DNA of 35,882 bases, from assembly GCA_023257515.1 (NCBI GenBank), contig JALRCA010000049.1, positions 1 through 35,882 of the forward strand, given 5' to 3'. Shown here in pieces: positions 15,683 to 23,116 of the stretch. Every line of letters starts with the position of its first letter. Positions within the stretch are counted from its first letter, which is position 1. A program made the translations under genes and the position numbers. Source of the DNA: Aeromicrobium sp. (GTDB taxonomy: Bacteria; Actinomycetota; Actinomycetes; Propionibacteriales; Nocardioidaceae). The notes below the pieces were generated by a model. That model worked only from the letters and a program-made list of their open reading frames with translations. It did not search any database and had not been told where the DNA came from.

Positions 15683-16626
15683 GCCCGGGTCCCCGGGACG
15701 ATCGTGTGGCGGATGCTCCCGATGCCCTCGAGGTCGAGCTCGAGGACGTCGCCGGGACGCAGCATCGTGCCGGTCTCGATCCCGGCGCAGCCCGGCAGCG
15801 TCCCGGTGCCGAACAGCTCGCCGGGGTAGAGCTGCTCGCCGCGCGACGCGTGCGCGAGCGCCTCGGCGAGCGAGTGGGCCGGGCCCCTCGTGGAGCTCGT
15901 CGCCACGACGTTCCCGTTGACGCTGACACGCGCGGCGAGGTCGGAGACGTCGACCGTCTCGGCGGCGACGAGCTCGGACGACATCGAGGACAGGAAGTGC
16001 TTGGCCTTCTGCGGACCGAAGCCGCTGCGCATCTCCTCGAGCTGGACGTTGCGGACCGAGAAGTCGTTGACGACGACGTAGCCCCCGATGGCGGCGGCGG
16101 CCTCGTCGGGGCTCGCGTCACGCAGCGGGGCGCGAAGGACGAAGCCCAGCTCGAGCTCGTAGTCGAGGCTGTCGGCGTAGTCCGGAGTGACGACCGGCGT
16201 CTCGGTCGGGACGAAGGTGAGGGCGTTGCCCATGTAGTAGATCGGCTGGCGGTACCAGAGCGCGGCGGGTTTGAACTTCGGGAACGTGGACCGGGTGGTC
16301 TTCTCGTACAGCGAGGCGAACCGGTAGGCGCCGGGTAGGTAGGTGCGGGCGATCCCGCGCGATGCCGACACGACGTGCTTCTCGTAGAGCATGAAGTCGC
16401 GGAACGACAGCGGCGCGAAGGGCAGCAGGCCGTCGCCCGCTCCCCCGGCGCCCTGCGGAGAGGGATCGCGTCGGGCGACGCCGGCCGGGATCCCAAGCGG
16501 GTCGACGTCGGCGTCGGGCCACGAGGTCCAGGCGCCGTCGACCTGGACCTCCGTGACCGGCCGACCGTCGACCAGTCGGCGGCGCGCGCGGGTCGGGCCG
16601 GAGGGACTGCGGTCGGGTGTGCTCAT
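15679..16626 (-). CDS. Fumarylacetoacetate hydrolase (FAH) family protein
   Basis: This 315-aa protein carries the FAH fold. The metal ligands are visible as Glu157 and Glu159 in DYELELGF and Asp188 in VVVNDFSVR. An upstream segment (LPGAYRFASLYEKTTRST) takes the place of the lid region, and RPGDVLELDLEGIGSIRH near the end is typical of the family (TGTLPGCAGIETG just before it). Members cleave C-C bonds of acylpyruvate-type intermediates or act as decarboxylase/isomerase in aromatic catabolism. The exact substrate cannot be read from sequence. It starts at ATG 16626, overlapping the TetR stop by 4 bases, and its own stop overlaps the MBL start by 4, so the three genes form a tightly coupled operon. 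Confidence 0.92.
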   Translation of the reverse strand: MSTPDRSPSGPTRARRRLVDGRPVTEVQVDGAWTSWPDADVDPLGIPAGVARRDPSPQGAGGAGDGLLPFAPLSFRDFMLYEKHVVSASRGIARTYLPGAYRFASLYEKTTRSTFPKFKPAALWYRQPIYYMGNALTFVPTETPVVTPDYADSLDYELELGFVLRAPLRDASPDEAAAAIGGYVVVNDFSVRNVQLEEMRSGFGPQKAKHFLSSMSSELVAAETVDVSDLAARVSVNGNVVATSSTRGPAHSLAEALAHASRGEQLYPGELFGTGTLPGCAGIETGTMLRPGDVLELDLEGIGSIRHTIVPGTRA

Positions 16627-17201
16627 GGCGTCCTCCTGGAGCCGTCGAGCAGCAGGTCGACCTGCTGCTCGATCATGGTGGTCGGGTCCTCGCCGAGCAG
16701 GAGACGGCGCAGGTGCAGGGGCGCGACGACCATCTCCATCAGGAGTCGCGCATCGGTGTCAGGCGCCAGCTCTCCGCGATCGATGCCGCGCTGGACGATC
16801 ACGCCGCTCACGGCGAAGCGCTCGTCCCAGAACCGCGTCCGGGCCGCAGCGCGGTCCTCGGACCACTCGAGCACGGCCGCGGTCCGCAGGACGGCTGCGC
16901 CGCGAGGTGACGCCAGGAATCGCGCGAGGCCCTGGGCGAAGGCGATCAGGTCGGTGCGGACCGAGCCCGTGTCGGGCACGGGCATCGTCATCCGGCTCTG
17001 GTCCAGCAGCGCCTCCGCCATGAGGTTCTCGACGGACCCCCAGCGTCGGTAGAGCGAGGACGGCGCGACCGCGGCGCGCGACGCGACGTCGGGCAGGCTC
17101 ACGCGCGTCAGGCCGTCGTCGAGGCAGCTCAGGGCCGCGTCGAGCACGGCGCGCCGGACCCGGGCCGAACGCCCTCCCGGCCGCCTGTTCCTGACCTCCA
17201 C
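16623..17201 (-). CDS. TetR-family repressor of the FAH-MBL operon
   Basis: This 192-aa regulator has an N-terminal TetR helix-turn-helix (about residues 14-60: RRAVLDAALSCLDDGL, RVSLPDVASRAAVAPSSLYR, RWGSVENLMAEALL) and a helical ligand-binding C-terminus. It starts at GTG 17201. A -10-like TAAGGT (17208-17213) lies six bases before the GTG, so the transcript may be leaderless. It is the first gene of the operon and diverges from an alpha/beta hydrolase gene at 17287. The palindrome at 17216-17229 in the intergenic region is the likely operator, giving autoregulation and control of the divergent gene. Confidence 0.92.
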   Translation of the reverse strand: MEVRNRRPGGRSARVRRAVLDAALSCLDDGLTRVSLPDVASRAAVAPSSLYRRWGSVENLMAEALLDQSRMTMPVPDTGSVRTDLIAFAQGLARFLASPRGAAVLRTAAVLEWSEDRAAARTRFWDERFAVSGVIVQRGIDRGELAPDTDARLLMEMVVAPLHLRRLLLGEDPTTMIEQQVDLLLDGSRRTP

Positions 17202-17215
17202 GCCCCGACCTTAAC

Positions 17216-17229
17216 GCAAACTCGATTGC
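17216..17229. promoter_or_regulatory. Candidate TetR operator
   Basis: The 14-mer GCAAACTCGATTGC is an imperfect palindrome: GCAA and TTGC arms around a six-base centre, 10 of 14 positions symmetric. It lies between the -35 and -10 regions of the TetR promoter on the minus strand and touches the -35 of the divergent promoter, so one bound dimer would block both. Confidence 0.55.
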
Positions 17230-17254
17230 TTTAGTGAGGCTCGGCCCCTACGCT
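17226..17254 (+). promoter_or_regulatory. Promoter of the alpha/beta hydrolase gene
   Basis: TTGCTT (17226-17231) and TACGCT (17249-17254) are separated by 17 bases, a good sigma-70-type match for this group. The -35 overlaps the palindrome at 17216-17229. The gene follows with GGAGGA ahead of ATG 17287. Confidence 0.6.
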
Positions 17255-17286
17255 CGGGCGAGCATCCCGGCCCGCAACGGAGGATC

Positions 17287-18603
17287 ATGTCGAGGCTGAC
17301 CAAAGATCTGTTCGTGACCTGGTCCGCGCTGACCAGGACCACGGAGCGCGCGACCCGTCGTCGCGGCGCCCGCTACTTCCTGCCCGCCCTGTTCGTGGAC
17401 CGGTTCGCGAACATGGGCTGCCTGGACAAGGCTCTCTTCACCCGGCAGCTCGAGGCCTGCCGGACGTTCGAGGACGCGGGCTGGGTCTCCTACTGGCGAG
17501 ATCTCGCCGACGGTCACCTGGCGGCCGCCGACGTCGAGCTCGCACGGCTCGGTGCGCCGTCCACGGACCGCATCCTCGCGCCCGGAGGCGAGGCCACCGC
17601 AGCAGAGCTGGGTGACGCGCTCGCGCCCGCGGTGCTCGTGCTCGCCGACCGGACGCCTGAGACGGCACGCGCCCTGCTGGACGACTTCGTCGCCGCACAC
17701 CCCGACGACCGGCCCGCCGCGGTCGCGATCGACGAGCTGGTCAAGGCCATGACCTACCTGTTCGCCGCGTCCTGGCCGGGCTGGTCACCCCAGCGGCTGC
17801 GCGCCTACGACGACTCGCAGCGCATCCTGCACGTGCTGCTCCTGGGGCTCGCGCCTCACGTGGGATTCCAGGCCGAGCGCATCGAGCTGGACATCGACGG
17901 CGAGGACGCCGTCGCCTACGGGGTGTTCCCCGGTGGCGACCACGAGTGCCCGACGATCCTCGTGTCCAACGGTCTGGAGGGCACCATCCAGGAGGCCCTG
18001 CTCCCCGCTCTGAGGCTGCGCGATCGTGGTCTCGCGATGGTCACGATGGAGATGCCCAGCACGTTCCAGTACCGCCGGCCGCTCTCTCTCGAGACCGAGG
18101 GCATGTACGACGCGGTCATCGAGCAGCTCGCCGCTCATCCGCGCGTCGACGCCGACCACATGGGGATGATGGGCATCAGCTTCGGTGCCCACTGGTCGAC
18201 CCGGATGGCTGCGCGCAGCCCTCGTCTCAAGGCCGTCGTGTCGAACGGCGGGCTCTACCACCGCAGCTTCGGTCCCGTGTCCACGCTCGGCATGCCCGAG
18301 ATCATGCTCCGGACCCTCAAGCAGACGACCGGAGCCGCGAACCTGCCGGACCTCGGCCACAAGCTCGACGCCCTGTCGCTCAAGAAGGTCTACGCGTCGA
18401 TCCCCGTCCCGGTCCTCGCGCTCAACGGTGACTCCGACACGCTCGCGAGCACGCAGGACACGATCGACCTCGCGGAGCACGCACCCCTCGGAGAGCTCCT
18501 GCTCTACCCCGGCGACGACCACTGCGCGATGGGCCACTACACGCAGTGGCTCGACACCTCGACCACGTGGCTCCAGGAGAAACTGGGCCAGCACCCGCGC
18601 TGA
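17287..18603 (+). CDS. Alpha/beta hydrolase (FrsA/dihydropseudooxynicotine hydrolase-like)
   Basis: This 438-aa protein has a long N-terminal helical cap (about residues 1-190) and an alpha/beta hydrolase core after it. The nucleophile motif is GISFGA (Ser at about 298), the acid lies in LALNGDSDTLAS (about 382) and the catalytic His in YPGDDHCAMGH (about 411). The cap-plus-core arrangement and length match the FrsA/DUF1100 group, which includes the C-C hydrolase acting on 2,6-dihydropseudooxynicotine. No signal peptide is seen. ATG 17287 follows GGAGGA. It is divergent from the TetR-FAH-MBL operon and shares its operator region, so it probably belongs to the same catabolic pathway. A simple esterase is the alternative. 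Confidence 0.87.
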   Translation: MSRLTKDLFVTWSALTRTTERATRRRGARYFLPALFVDRFANMGCLDKALFTRQLEACRTFEDAGWVSYWRDLADGHLAAADVELARLGAPSTDRILAPGGEATAAELGDALAPAVLVLADRTPETARALLDDFVAAHPDDRPAAVAIDELVKAMTYLFAASWPGWSPQRLRAYDDSQRILHVLLLGLAPHVGFQAERIELDIDGEDAVAYGVFPGGDHECPTILVSNGLEGTIQEALLPALRLRDRGLAMVTMEMPSTFQYRRPLSLETEGMYDAVIEQLAAHPRVDADHMGMMGISFGAHWSTRMAARSPRLKAVVSNGGLYHRSFGPVSTLGMPEIMLRTLKQTTGAANLPDLGHKLDALSLKKVYASIPVPVLALNGDSDTLASTQDTIDLAEHAPLGELLLYPGDDHCAMGHYTQWLDTSTTWLQEKLGQHPR

Positions 18604-18619
18604 TCGACTCGCCGGGACG

Positions 18620-19222
18620 TCATTCCTCGCCTCGTGCCCCGCGACGTCGGGCCGTGACGCGTGCCCGGCGCTGGAAGGCTCGAACGGTCGCCCATCCCTG
18701 GAAGGCCACGAGGCATCCCAGGATGACGACCCACGGGGTCGACGGGGAGTCAGCGCTGCCGACGCGGAGGAGCACCCCCACCAGCGCCGCGAGGCCCGCC
18801 AGGTTCGACCACGGCGAGTGGATCAGGTTCATCGCCGCCGAGTCGTCGGGGTCCCTCTCCGGCCGGTCGAGAGTCGGACCGGACGCGTCGTCCTCGGTCT
18901 CCCGTCGCAGGCCCGTCGCCGACTCCAGCCGGTCCAGCACCCGGTCGAGCCTGGGGACCAGGAAGAAGTGATCGGCCTCGTCGGTCCTCACGACCAGTCG
19001 CTTGCGTGGCACCCTGAGGGAACGACGCGCCTCGGCCAGGGACCGCACGTCGGAGAACCCGACGTCGACCTCGTCGCGTCCGCCGAGCGCCCGCTCCACA
19101 CCGTGGGGCCTGAACCGGATGCCGTCCGTCCCGACGTGGAGGCGACCACCCAGCGCGCGGTCCCCCCGCCAGTAGTTGGCCCGCACCGACCAGTCCCCTG
19201 CGTCCGTCGATTCCCGGCCCAA
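18620..19222 (-). CDS. GRAM-like domain protein with two C-terminal membrane helices
   Basis: This 200-aa protein starts with the rare codon TTG at 19222, chosen because GAGGAGG lies 7 bases upstream; a GTG at 19186 (188 aa) is the alternative. Residues about 14-100 look like a GRAM/PH-like beta domain (ANYWRGDRALGGRLHVGTDG, IRFRPH, then RLVVRTDEADHFFLVP). After a charged linker come two hydrophobic segments (about 140-155 and 164-180) and a strongly basic tail (RARVTARRRGARG). It is likely a cytoplasmic lipid- or protein-binding domain tethered to the membrane. The frame remains open far upstream, but that part is antisense to the peptidase gene. Its stop is 16 bases from the convergent hydrolase stop. 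Confidence 0.75.
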   Translation of the reverse strand: MGRESTDAGDWSVRANYWRGDRALGGRLHVGTDGIRFRPHGVERALGGRDEVDVGFSDVRSLAEARRSLRVPRKRLVVRTDEADHFFLVPRLDRVLDRLESATGLRRETEDDASGPTLDRPERDPDDSAAMNLIHSPWSNLAGLAALVGVLLRVGSADSPSTPWVVILGCLVAFQGWATVRAFQRRARVTARRRGARGEE

Positions 19223-19480
19223 GGTCCGACCTCCTCGACGACGACCGTTGCTCGGGCATTCTCGCCGGTCGAGGAGCCTCGCGCACCCGGACTCGTCGTC
19301 GACTGACAGGACGGCTCCCGCCGCACGACGCCGTCGTGCTCGTCCGCCGGTCCAGGGCGCGTTCGACTCACGTCGGGCCAAACTCCGACGAAGGAGATCC
19401 GTTCCTCGACCATCGGACGGCGCGATGCCGGCGCCACGGCTCCTAGCGTCGAGGGGACCGATCGACACGAGGGGGACACG

Positions 19481-21073
19481 ATGACCCGCGCACGACGCGT
19501 ACTGAGCACGGCAGTGGCGACACTGGCCACGACGGCCGGCCTGCTCACCACCGGGACCACGACGGCACAGGCACGATCGGCACCACCTCCGGCGCCGCAG
19601 CTGCACTGGGGCTCGTGCGGGGAGGACCTGGCCGAGTTCGAGTGCGCCACCGCGACCGTGCCGGTCGACTACGACCAGCCGCTCGGCCGGACCACCACGG
19701 TCGCCCTGACCCGGCTGCCGGCCAAGGACGCCGAGAACCGCCTCGGCAGCCTCTTCACGAACCCCGGCGGGCCCGGTGGGTCGGGTGTCGACTTCGTGCA
19801 CAACTCGGCCGAGCTCGCCTTCAGCCCCGAGGTGAGGGCACGCTACGACATCATCGGCTTCGACCCGCGCGCCGTCGCGAAGAGCGATCCGGCCCACTGC
19901 TTCGCCAGTCAGTCCGCCGAGGACGCCGTGACCGGCTCGGTGTCCTTCGCGTTCCCGCTCACGCGCAGGGAGCTGAAGGAGCACCTGCCGCTGCGCCAGA
20001 AGATCGCCGACGCATGCGTCGAGAACGCCGGCGATGTCATGCGCCATGCGTCGACGGCCAACGTCGCCCGCGACATGGACCTGCTGCGCCGCGCCCTCGG
20101 CGACCGCCGGATGCACTACGTGGGCTACTCCTACGGCACCTACCTCGGCGCCACGTACGCGCGCCTGTTCCCGCGGTCGGTCGGGCACCTCGTGCTCGAC
20201 GGCACGTTCGATCCGGCGGCCTACTCCGGGTCCGACGGCGACGACCGTTCGCAGGGAGCCCGACTCGGTCAGGGTGCAGCCGCGTCCGAGACCTACCGGC
20301 AGTTCCTGCGGATGTGCGAGAAGGCCGGTGACGCCTGCGCCCTCAACGAGCTCGGCACTCCGAGGCGCGTCGTCGAGAAGCTGCTCGAGGACCTCAAGAC
20401 GACGCCGGTCACCGCTCCCGACGGTACGACGGTCAACTACTCCGTCGCCGTCGCGACGATCTTCCAGCAGCTCTACGCACCGTCGCTGTGGGCCGCGCTG
20501 GCCGAGAAGCTCGCCGGCCTCGCCGACCCCACGGGATCGACGTCCCCGAGTTCGCCGAAGCCCAGGACCGCGGCGCCGCCGTATTCGTCCGTCGGTGAGC
20601 CGCTCGCCAGCTCGTGCGTCGACTCCCGGCACACGCTCCGTCCCGGCCGGTACCAGCGTCTCGCCGACGCCGAGGACCGGGCCGCACCGCACTTCGGACG
20701 CCTACGGGCCTGGGTCGGGCTGGAGTGCTCGTTCGCCCAGGTGCGCGACCACGACGCCTTCCGCGGCCCGTGGAACCAGGCCGTGAGGAAGCCCGTGCTG
20801 GTCATCGGCACCCGGTACGACCCGTCCACCCCGTACGCCCACACCCGGCCGTACACGGATCGGTTCCCCGATGGCCGGATGCTGACGGTCGAGGGCTACG
20901 GCCACACGTCACTCGGCAAGAGCAGGTGCGCCGACGCGACCGTCACCCGCTACCTGGTCGATGGCCAGGCCCCCAGGGACGGCGCGCGCTGTGCGCAGGA
21001 CACCCCTCCCTTCGCACCCTCGACGGAGTCCGAGCGCGGACGGCAGCGCGCCGTGTCGTCCGACCTGTCCTGA
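19481..21073 (+). CDS. Secreted S33-type alpha/beta hydrolase (tripeptidyl aminopeptidase-like)
   Basis: This 530-aa exported hydrolase starts at ATG 19481 with GAGGGGG upstream. Residues 1-32 form a signal peptide ending near AQARS. The oxyanion loop NPGGPGGSG is at 94-102, the nucleophile is Ser217 in GYSYG, and the TAP-like C-terminal domain supplies Asp in TRYDPSTPYAH (about 447) and His in GYGHTSLG (about 474). DPRAVAKS replaces the more common DPRGVGxS. The family releases N-terminal peptides or cleaves esters outside the cell. The 258-base gap upstream (19223-19480) holds both divergent start regions; TAGCGT at 19445-19450 is a possible -10. A hairpin terminator follows the stop. Confidence 0.92.
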   Translation: MTRARRVLSTAVATLATTAGLLTTGTTTAQARSAPPPAPQLHWGSCGEDLAEFECATATVPVDYDQPLGRTTTVALTRLPAKDAENRLGSLFTNPGGPGGSGVDFVHNSAELAFSPEVRARYDIIGFDPRAVAKSDPAHCFASQSAEDAVTGSVSFAFPLTRRELKEHLPLRQKIADACVENAGDVMRHASTANVARDMDLLRRALGDRRMHYVGYSYGTYLGATYARLFPRSVGHLVLDGTFDPAAYSGSDGDDRSQGARLGQGAAASETYRQFLRMCEKAGDACALNELGTPRRVVEKLLEDLKTTPVTAPDGTTVNYSVAVATIFQQLYAPSLWAALAEKLAGLADPTGSTSPSSPKPRTAAPPYSSVGEPLASSCVDSRHTLRPGRYQRLADAEDRAAPHFGRLRAWVGLECSFAQVRDHDAFRGPWNQAVRKPVLVIGTRYDPSTPYAHTRPYTDRFPDGRMLTVEGYGHTSLGKSRCADATVTRYLVDGQAPRDGARCAQDTPPFAPSTESERGRQRAVSSDLS

Positions 21074-21080
21074 CCCGCAG

Positions 21081-21115
21081 CCGAGGTGGCCGACGTGCTG
21101 CGCCGGCCACCTCGG
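21081..21115 (+). terminator. Hairpin terminator after the S33 hydrolase
   Basis: CCGAGGTGGCCG (21081-21092) pairs perfectly over 12 bp with 21104-21115, with an 11-base loop. It starts 8 bases after the stop codon. No T-tract follows. Confidence 0.75.
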
Positions 21116-21141
21116 CCCACCCGTGAAGGAAGGAGAAGACC

Positions 21142-21801
21142 ATGATGTTCGAGGAACGCCGACGCCGCCGCGCTCTCGAGCGCGTCCAGCCCGGTGACGG
21201 ACGACCGCTCGCGCCGTTCCGCCGATGGCAGCTTCTGCTCCGCTCGCTGTTCCACGTCGAGCTCGTCGACGCCGACGGTCGCACTGGCGCGTGGACCGTG
21301 GACGTCCACCACGGCCGGCGTCTGCTGACCGAGGACGGCAACGGGACCGCTGACCTGTACCTCGATGGGCGCCGGCACGCGCGGTCGAGCCTGCCGGCCG
21401 TCTTCCCGGTCCCCGGTGGGGTGATCGAGGTCAAGCCGTCGGGGTTCGGCCTCAAGCGGTGCCACCTGGTCACCAGCGACGGCACCGAGCGTCAGCTCAG
21501 CCCCGACCTTGCCTCGGCCGAAGGGCGCCGCGCCCGGTACCGACAAGCCCATCCGCGGGCGAGTCGCATGGTCGGGGTCGTGTCCGTCGCCCTGCTGATC
21601 GCGCCGCTCGTCCTGCTGGTCCTCCAGGTCGCCGAGCCGGTCTCCCAGGTCCCGCCGATCGCCGAGAGTGTCGGCACGTTCTCCTCGCCCGTAGACCTGG
21701 CCTGGTGGGTGAACGCCGGACTCACGGTCTGCGCGATCGTCGCGAGCACCGAGCGCGCCCTGCGACTGCGGCACCACTGGCTGCTCGACTCGGCCGGGTG
21801 A
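21142..21801 (+). CDS. Hypothetical membrane protein (219 aa)
   Basis: The frame starts at ATG 21142 (a second ATG follows at once) after a strong GAAGGAG. The N-terminus is very basic (MMFEERRRRRALERVQ). A soluble beta-rich region (about residues 30-130) contains VELVDADGRTGAWTVDVHHG and GVIEVKPSGFGLKRCHLV. Two hydrophobic segments follow: MVGVVSVALLIAPLVLLVLQV (about 143-163) and AWWVNAGLTVCAIVAS (about 190-206). I recognise no family. In layout (soluble N-terminal beta domain, two C-terminal helices) it parallels the GRAM-like protein at 18620-19222, with the S33 hydrolase between them. It is convergent with the MarR gene, stops 45 bases apart. Confidence 0.72.
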   Translation: MMFEERRRRRALERVQPGDGRPLAPFRRWQLLLRSLFHVELVDADGRTGAWTVDVHHGRRLLTEDGNGTADLYLDGRRHARSSLPAVFPVPGGVIEVKPSGFGLKRCHLVTSDGTERQLSPDLASAEGRRARYRQAHPRASRMVGVVSVALLIAPLVLLVLQVAEPVSQVPPIAESVGTFSSPVDLAWWVNAGLTVCAIVASTERALRLRHHWLLDSAG

Positions 21802-21846
21802 GCAGCAGGGAAGGATGCCACTCCGCATCACTCCACCCGCAGGACC

Positions 21847-22326
21847 TCAGTCGTCCGCGGGGCGGCGCGCCCCACGGGCATCGCCTGCGGCCGCCAGACC
21901 CTCGGAGAGCTGGTCGAGCAGCGCCGGCACCCGGGCGAGGATCCGCTGGTCGCGCTTCGTGAGGGTCTCGCGGATCGCGTCGGCGATCAGCGCCGCGCGA
22001 GCGCGCCGCTGGGCGACGAGTGCGCGGTGACCGGCTTCGGTGAGCTCGATCAGGTACCCGCGTGCATCGAGGGGGTGGGGCGTCCTGGTGACGAGCGCCT
22101 GCCGTTCGAGGTCGGCGACCATCCGGCTGACGCTCTGGTGGGACACGCCCCTCGCCTCGGCCAGCTCGGCCATGGTCTGGGGACCGGTGCGGTGCAGGCG
22201 ACCGAGGGTCTCGAGCCGCGACGGGGGTACCGGGTCCTCGCGTTCCTTCGTCGCGCGGACGAATCGCCCGATGGCGGCACGCAGCTGCTCGGCCATCGTC
22301 TCCTGGTCGTCCTGGTCAGATCCCAC
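21847..22326 (-). CDS. MarR-family regulator next to the second MBL-FAH pair
   Basis: This 159-aa regulator starts at GTG 22326. A -10 element TACGCT lies 7 bases upstream and there is no Shine-Dalgarno sequence, suggesting a leaderless transcript; ATG 22296 (149 aa, AGGAG close by) is the alternative. The winged helix-turn-helix is clear: SRLETLGRLHRTGPQTMAEL, then SHQSVSRMVADLERQALV and the wing with PHPLDARGYLIELTEAGH. A C-terminal helix (DQRILARVPALLDQLSEGL) would form the dimer interface. It is divergent from the MBL gene at 22448, with GTACAAC/GTTGTAC sites in the gap, so it likely represses that operon in response to its substrate. Confidence 0.9.
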   Translation of the reverse strand: MGSDQDDQETMAEQLRAAIGRFVRATKEREDPVPPSRLETLGRLHRTGPQTMAELAEARGVSHQSVSRMVADLERQALVTRTPHPLDARGYLIELTEAGHRALVAQRRARAALIADAIRETLTKRDQRILARVPALLDQLSEGLAAAGDARGARRPADD

Positions 22327-22333
22327 GCGTCGC

Positions 22334-22339
22334 AGCGTA
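22334..22339 (-). promoter_or_regulatory. -10 element of the marR-type gene (leaderless)
   Basis: On the minus strand this reads TACGCT, seven bases before the GTG at 22326. The candidate operator half GTACAAC (22349-22355) lies in its spacer region, so bound regulator would block the polymerase. Confidence 0.5.
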
Positions 22340-22348
22340 TCCCAGGTC

Positions 22349-22429
22349 GTACAACACGGGTGCGTACCGGCGACACTCCCGATCATCAAGATACGCAGCA
22401 ACGTTGTACAGTAAGGACAACATGGTTGT
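22349..22429. promoter_or_regulatory. Candidate MarR operators in the divergent region
   Basis: GTACAAC (22349-22355) and its exact reverse complement GTTGTAC (22403-22409) lie one near each promoter. The second is part of GTTGT-N9-ACAAC (22403-22421), and that ACAAC pairs again in ACAAC-ATG-GTTGT (22417-22429). TACAGT (22407-22412) is a -10 candidate for the MBL gene inside this cluster. The region is AT-rich compared with its surroundings. Confidence 0.5.
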
Positions 22430-22447
22430 GCAATTGAAGGAGTGGAG

Positions 22448-23116
22448 ATGGAACTGGTCAAGAACGGTCACGCATGCGTCACCCTCGTGAGTCGCGGCCT
22501 GAGGATCCTCATCGATCCGGGCGCGTTCACCCCCGATGTGCCCCGGCTGCTGGCGGAGGCAGACACCGTCCTCGTGACTCACAGCCACATCGACCACTTC
22601 GACGTGGAGGCCCTCACCACGGCCTTGGACGCGCGGCCCGAGCTGCCGTTGTTCGGACCCTCCGACGTGGTCGACGCGCTCGCCGGAACGGCGTCGGCCG
22701 CCAACGGGCACGTGACGCAGGTCGACGGTGGCGAGACGTTCGACGTCCTCGGCGCGACGGTGAGGGCGGTGGGGGGAGAGCACGCCTCGATCCACGCCGG
22801 CATCGCCGTCCCGTACAACGTCGGTTACGTCATCGACGGACTCGTCTACCACCCGGGTGATGCGCTCAGGGTGCCGCCGGTCCCCGTCCACACCCTGCTC
22901 GTGCCCGTCAGTGGGCCGTGGACGAAGGTCGGCGACGCCATCGACTTCATCGACGCCGTCGATCCGGAGCAGACAGTCCAGATCCATGACGCGATGCTGA
23001 GCGAGGTCGGCGTCAGGTCGACCACGATGTTCCTCGGCGAGAGCGGCCTCACCGGCCGTCCCATGGTCGTCCTGGGCACCGGCGAGTCCCTCGACGTCAC
23101 GGCGGGTCGTCGATGA
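22448..23116 (+). CDS. UlaG-like MBL-fold metallo-hydrolase (second MBL-FAH pair)
   Basis: This 222-aa protein starts at ATG 22448 with GAAGGAG at ideal spacing; a GTG at 22442 is inside that ribosome site. The zinc motif HSHIDH is at residues 45-50 after LIDPGAF, and later HPGD and QIHDAML positions could complete the site. Its short form and the opening NGHACVTLVSRGLRILIDPG match the UlaG-like/YcjY-distant MBL group rather than the glyoxalase-like group of the first pair. It probably hydrolyses a lactone or related bond in the cytoplasm. Its stop overlaps the FAH start by 4 bases. It is divergent from the MarR gene, which is the likely regulator. Confidence 0.9.
   Translation: MELVKNGHACVTLVSRGLRILIDPGAFTPDVPRLLAEADTVLVTHSHIDHFDVEALTTALDARPELPLFGPSDVVDALAGTASAANGHVTQVDGGETFDVLGATVRAVGGEHASIHAGIAVPYNVGYVIDGLVYHPGDALRVPPVPVHTLLVPVSGPWTKVGDAIDFIDAVDPEQTVQIHDAMLSEVGVRSTTMFLGESGLTGRPMVVLGTGESLDVTAGRR

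Noticed and set aside
14901-16496. Upstream extension of the minus-strand frame that ends at 14397
   Set aside because: It overlaps the MBL and FAH genes in another frame and reads as Arg/Pro/Ser-rich noise. Only the part from about 14900 encodes a plausible protein.
19223-20692. Upstream extension of the GRAM-like gene's frame
   Set aside because: It is antisense to the S33 hydrolase and non-protein-like; the strong ribosome site before TTG 19222 marks the true start.
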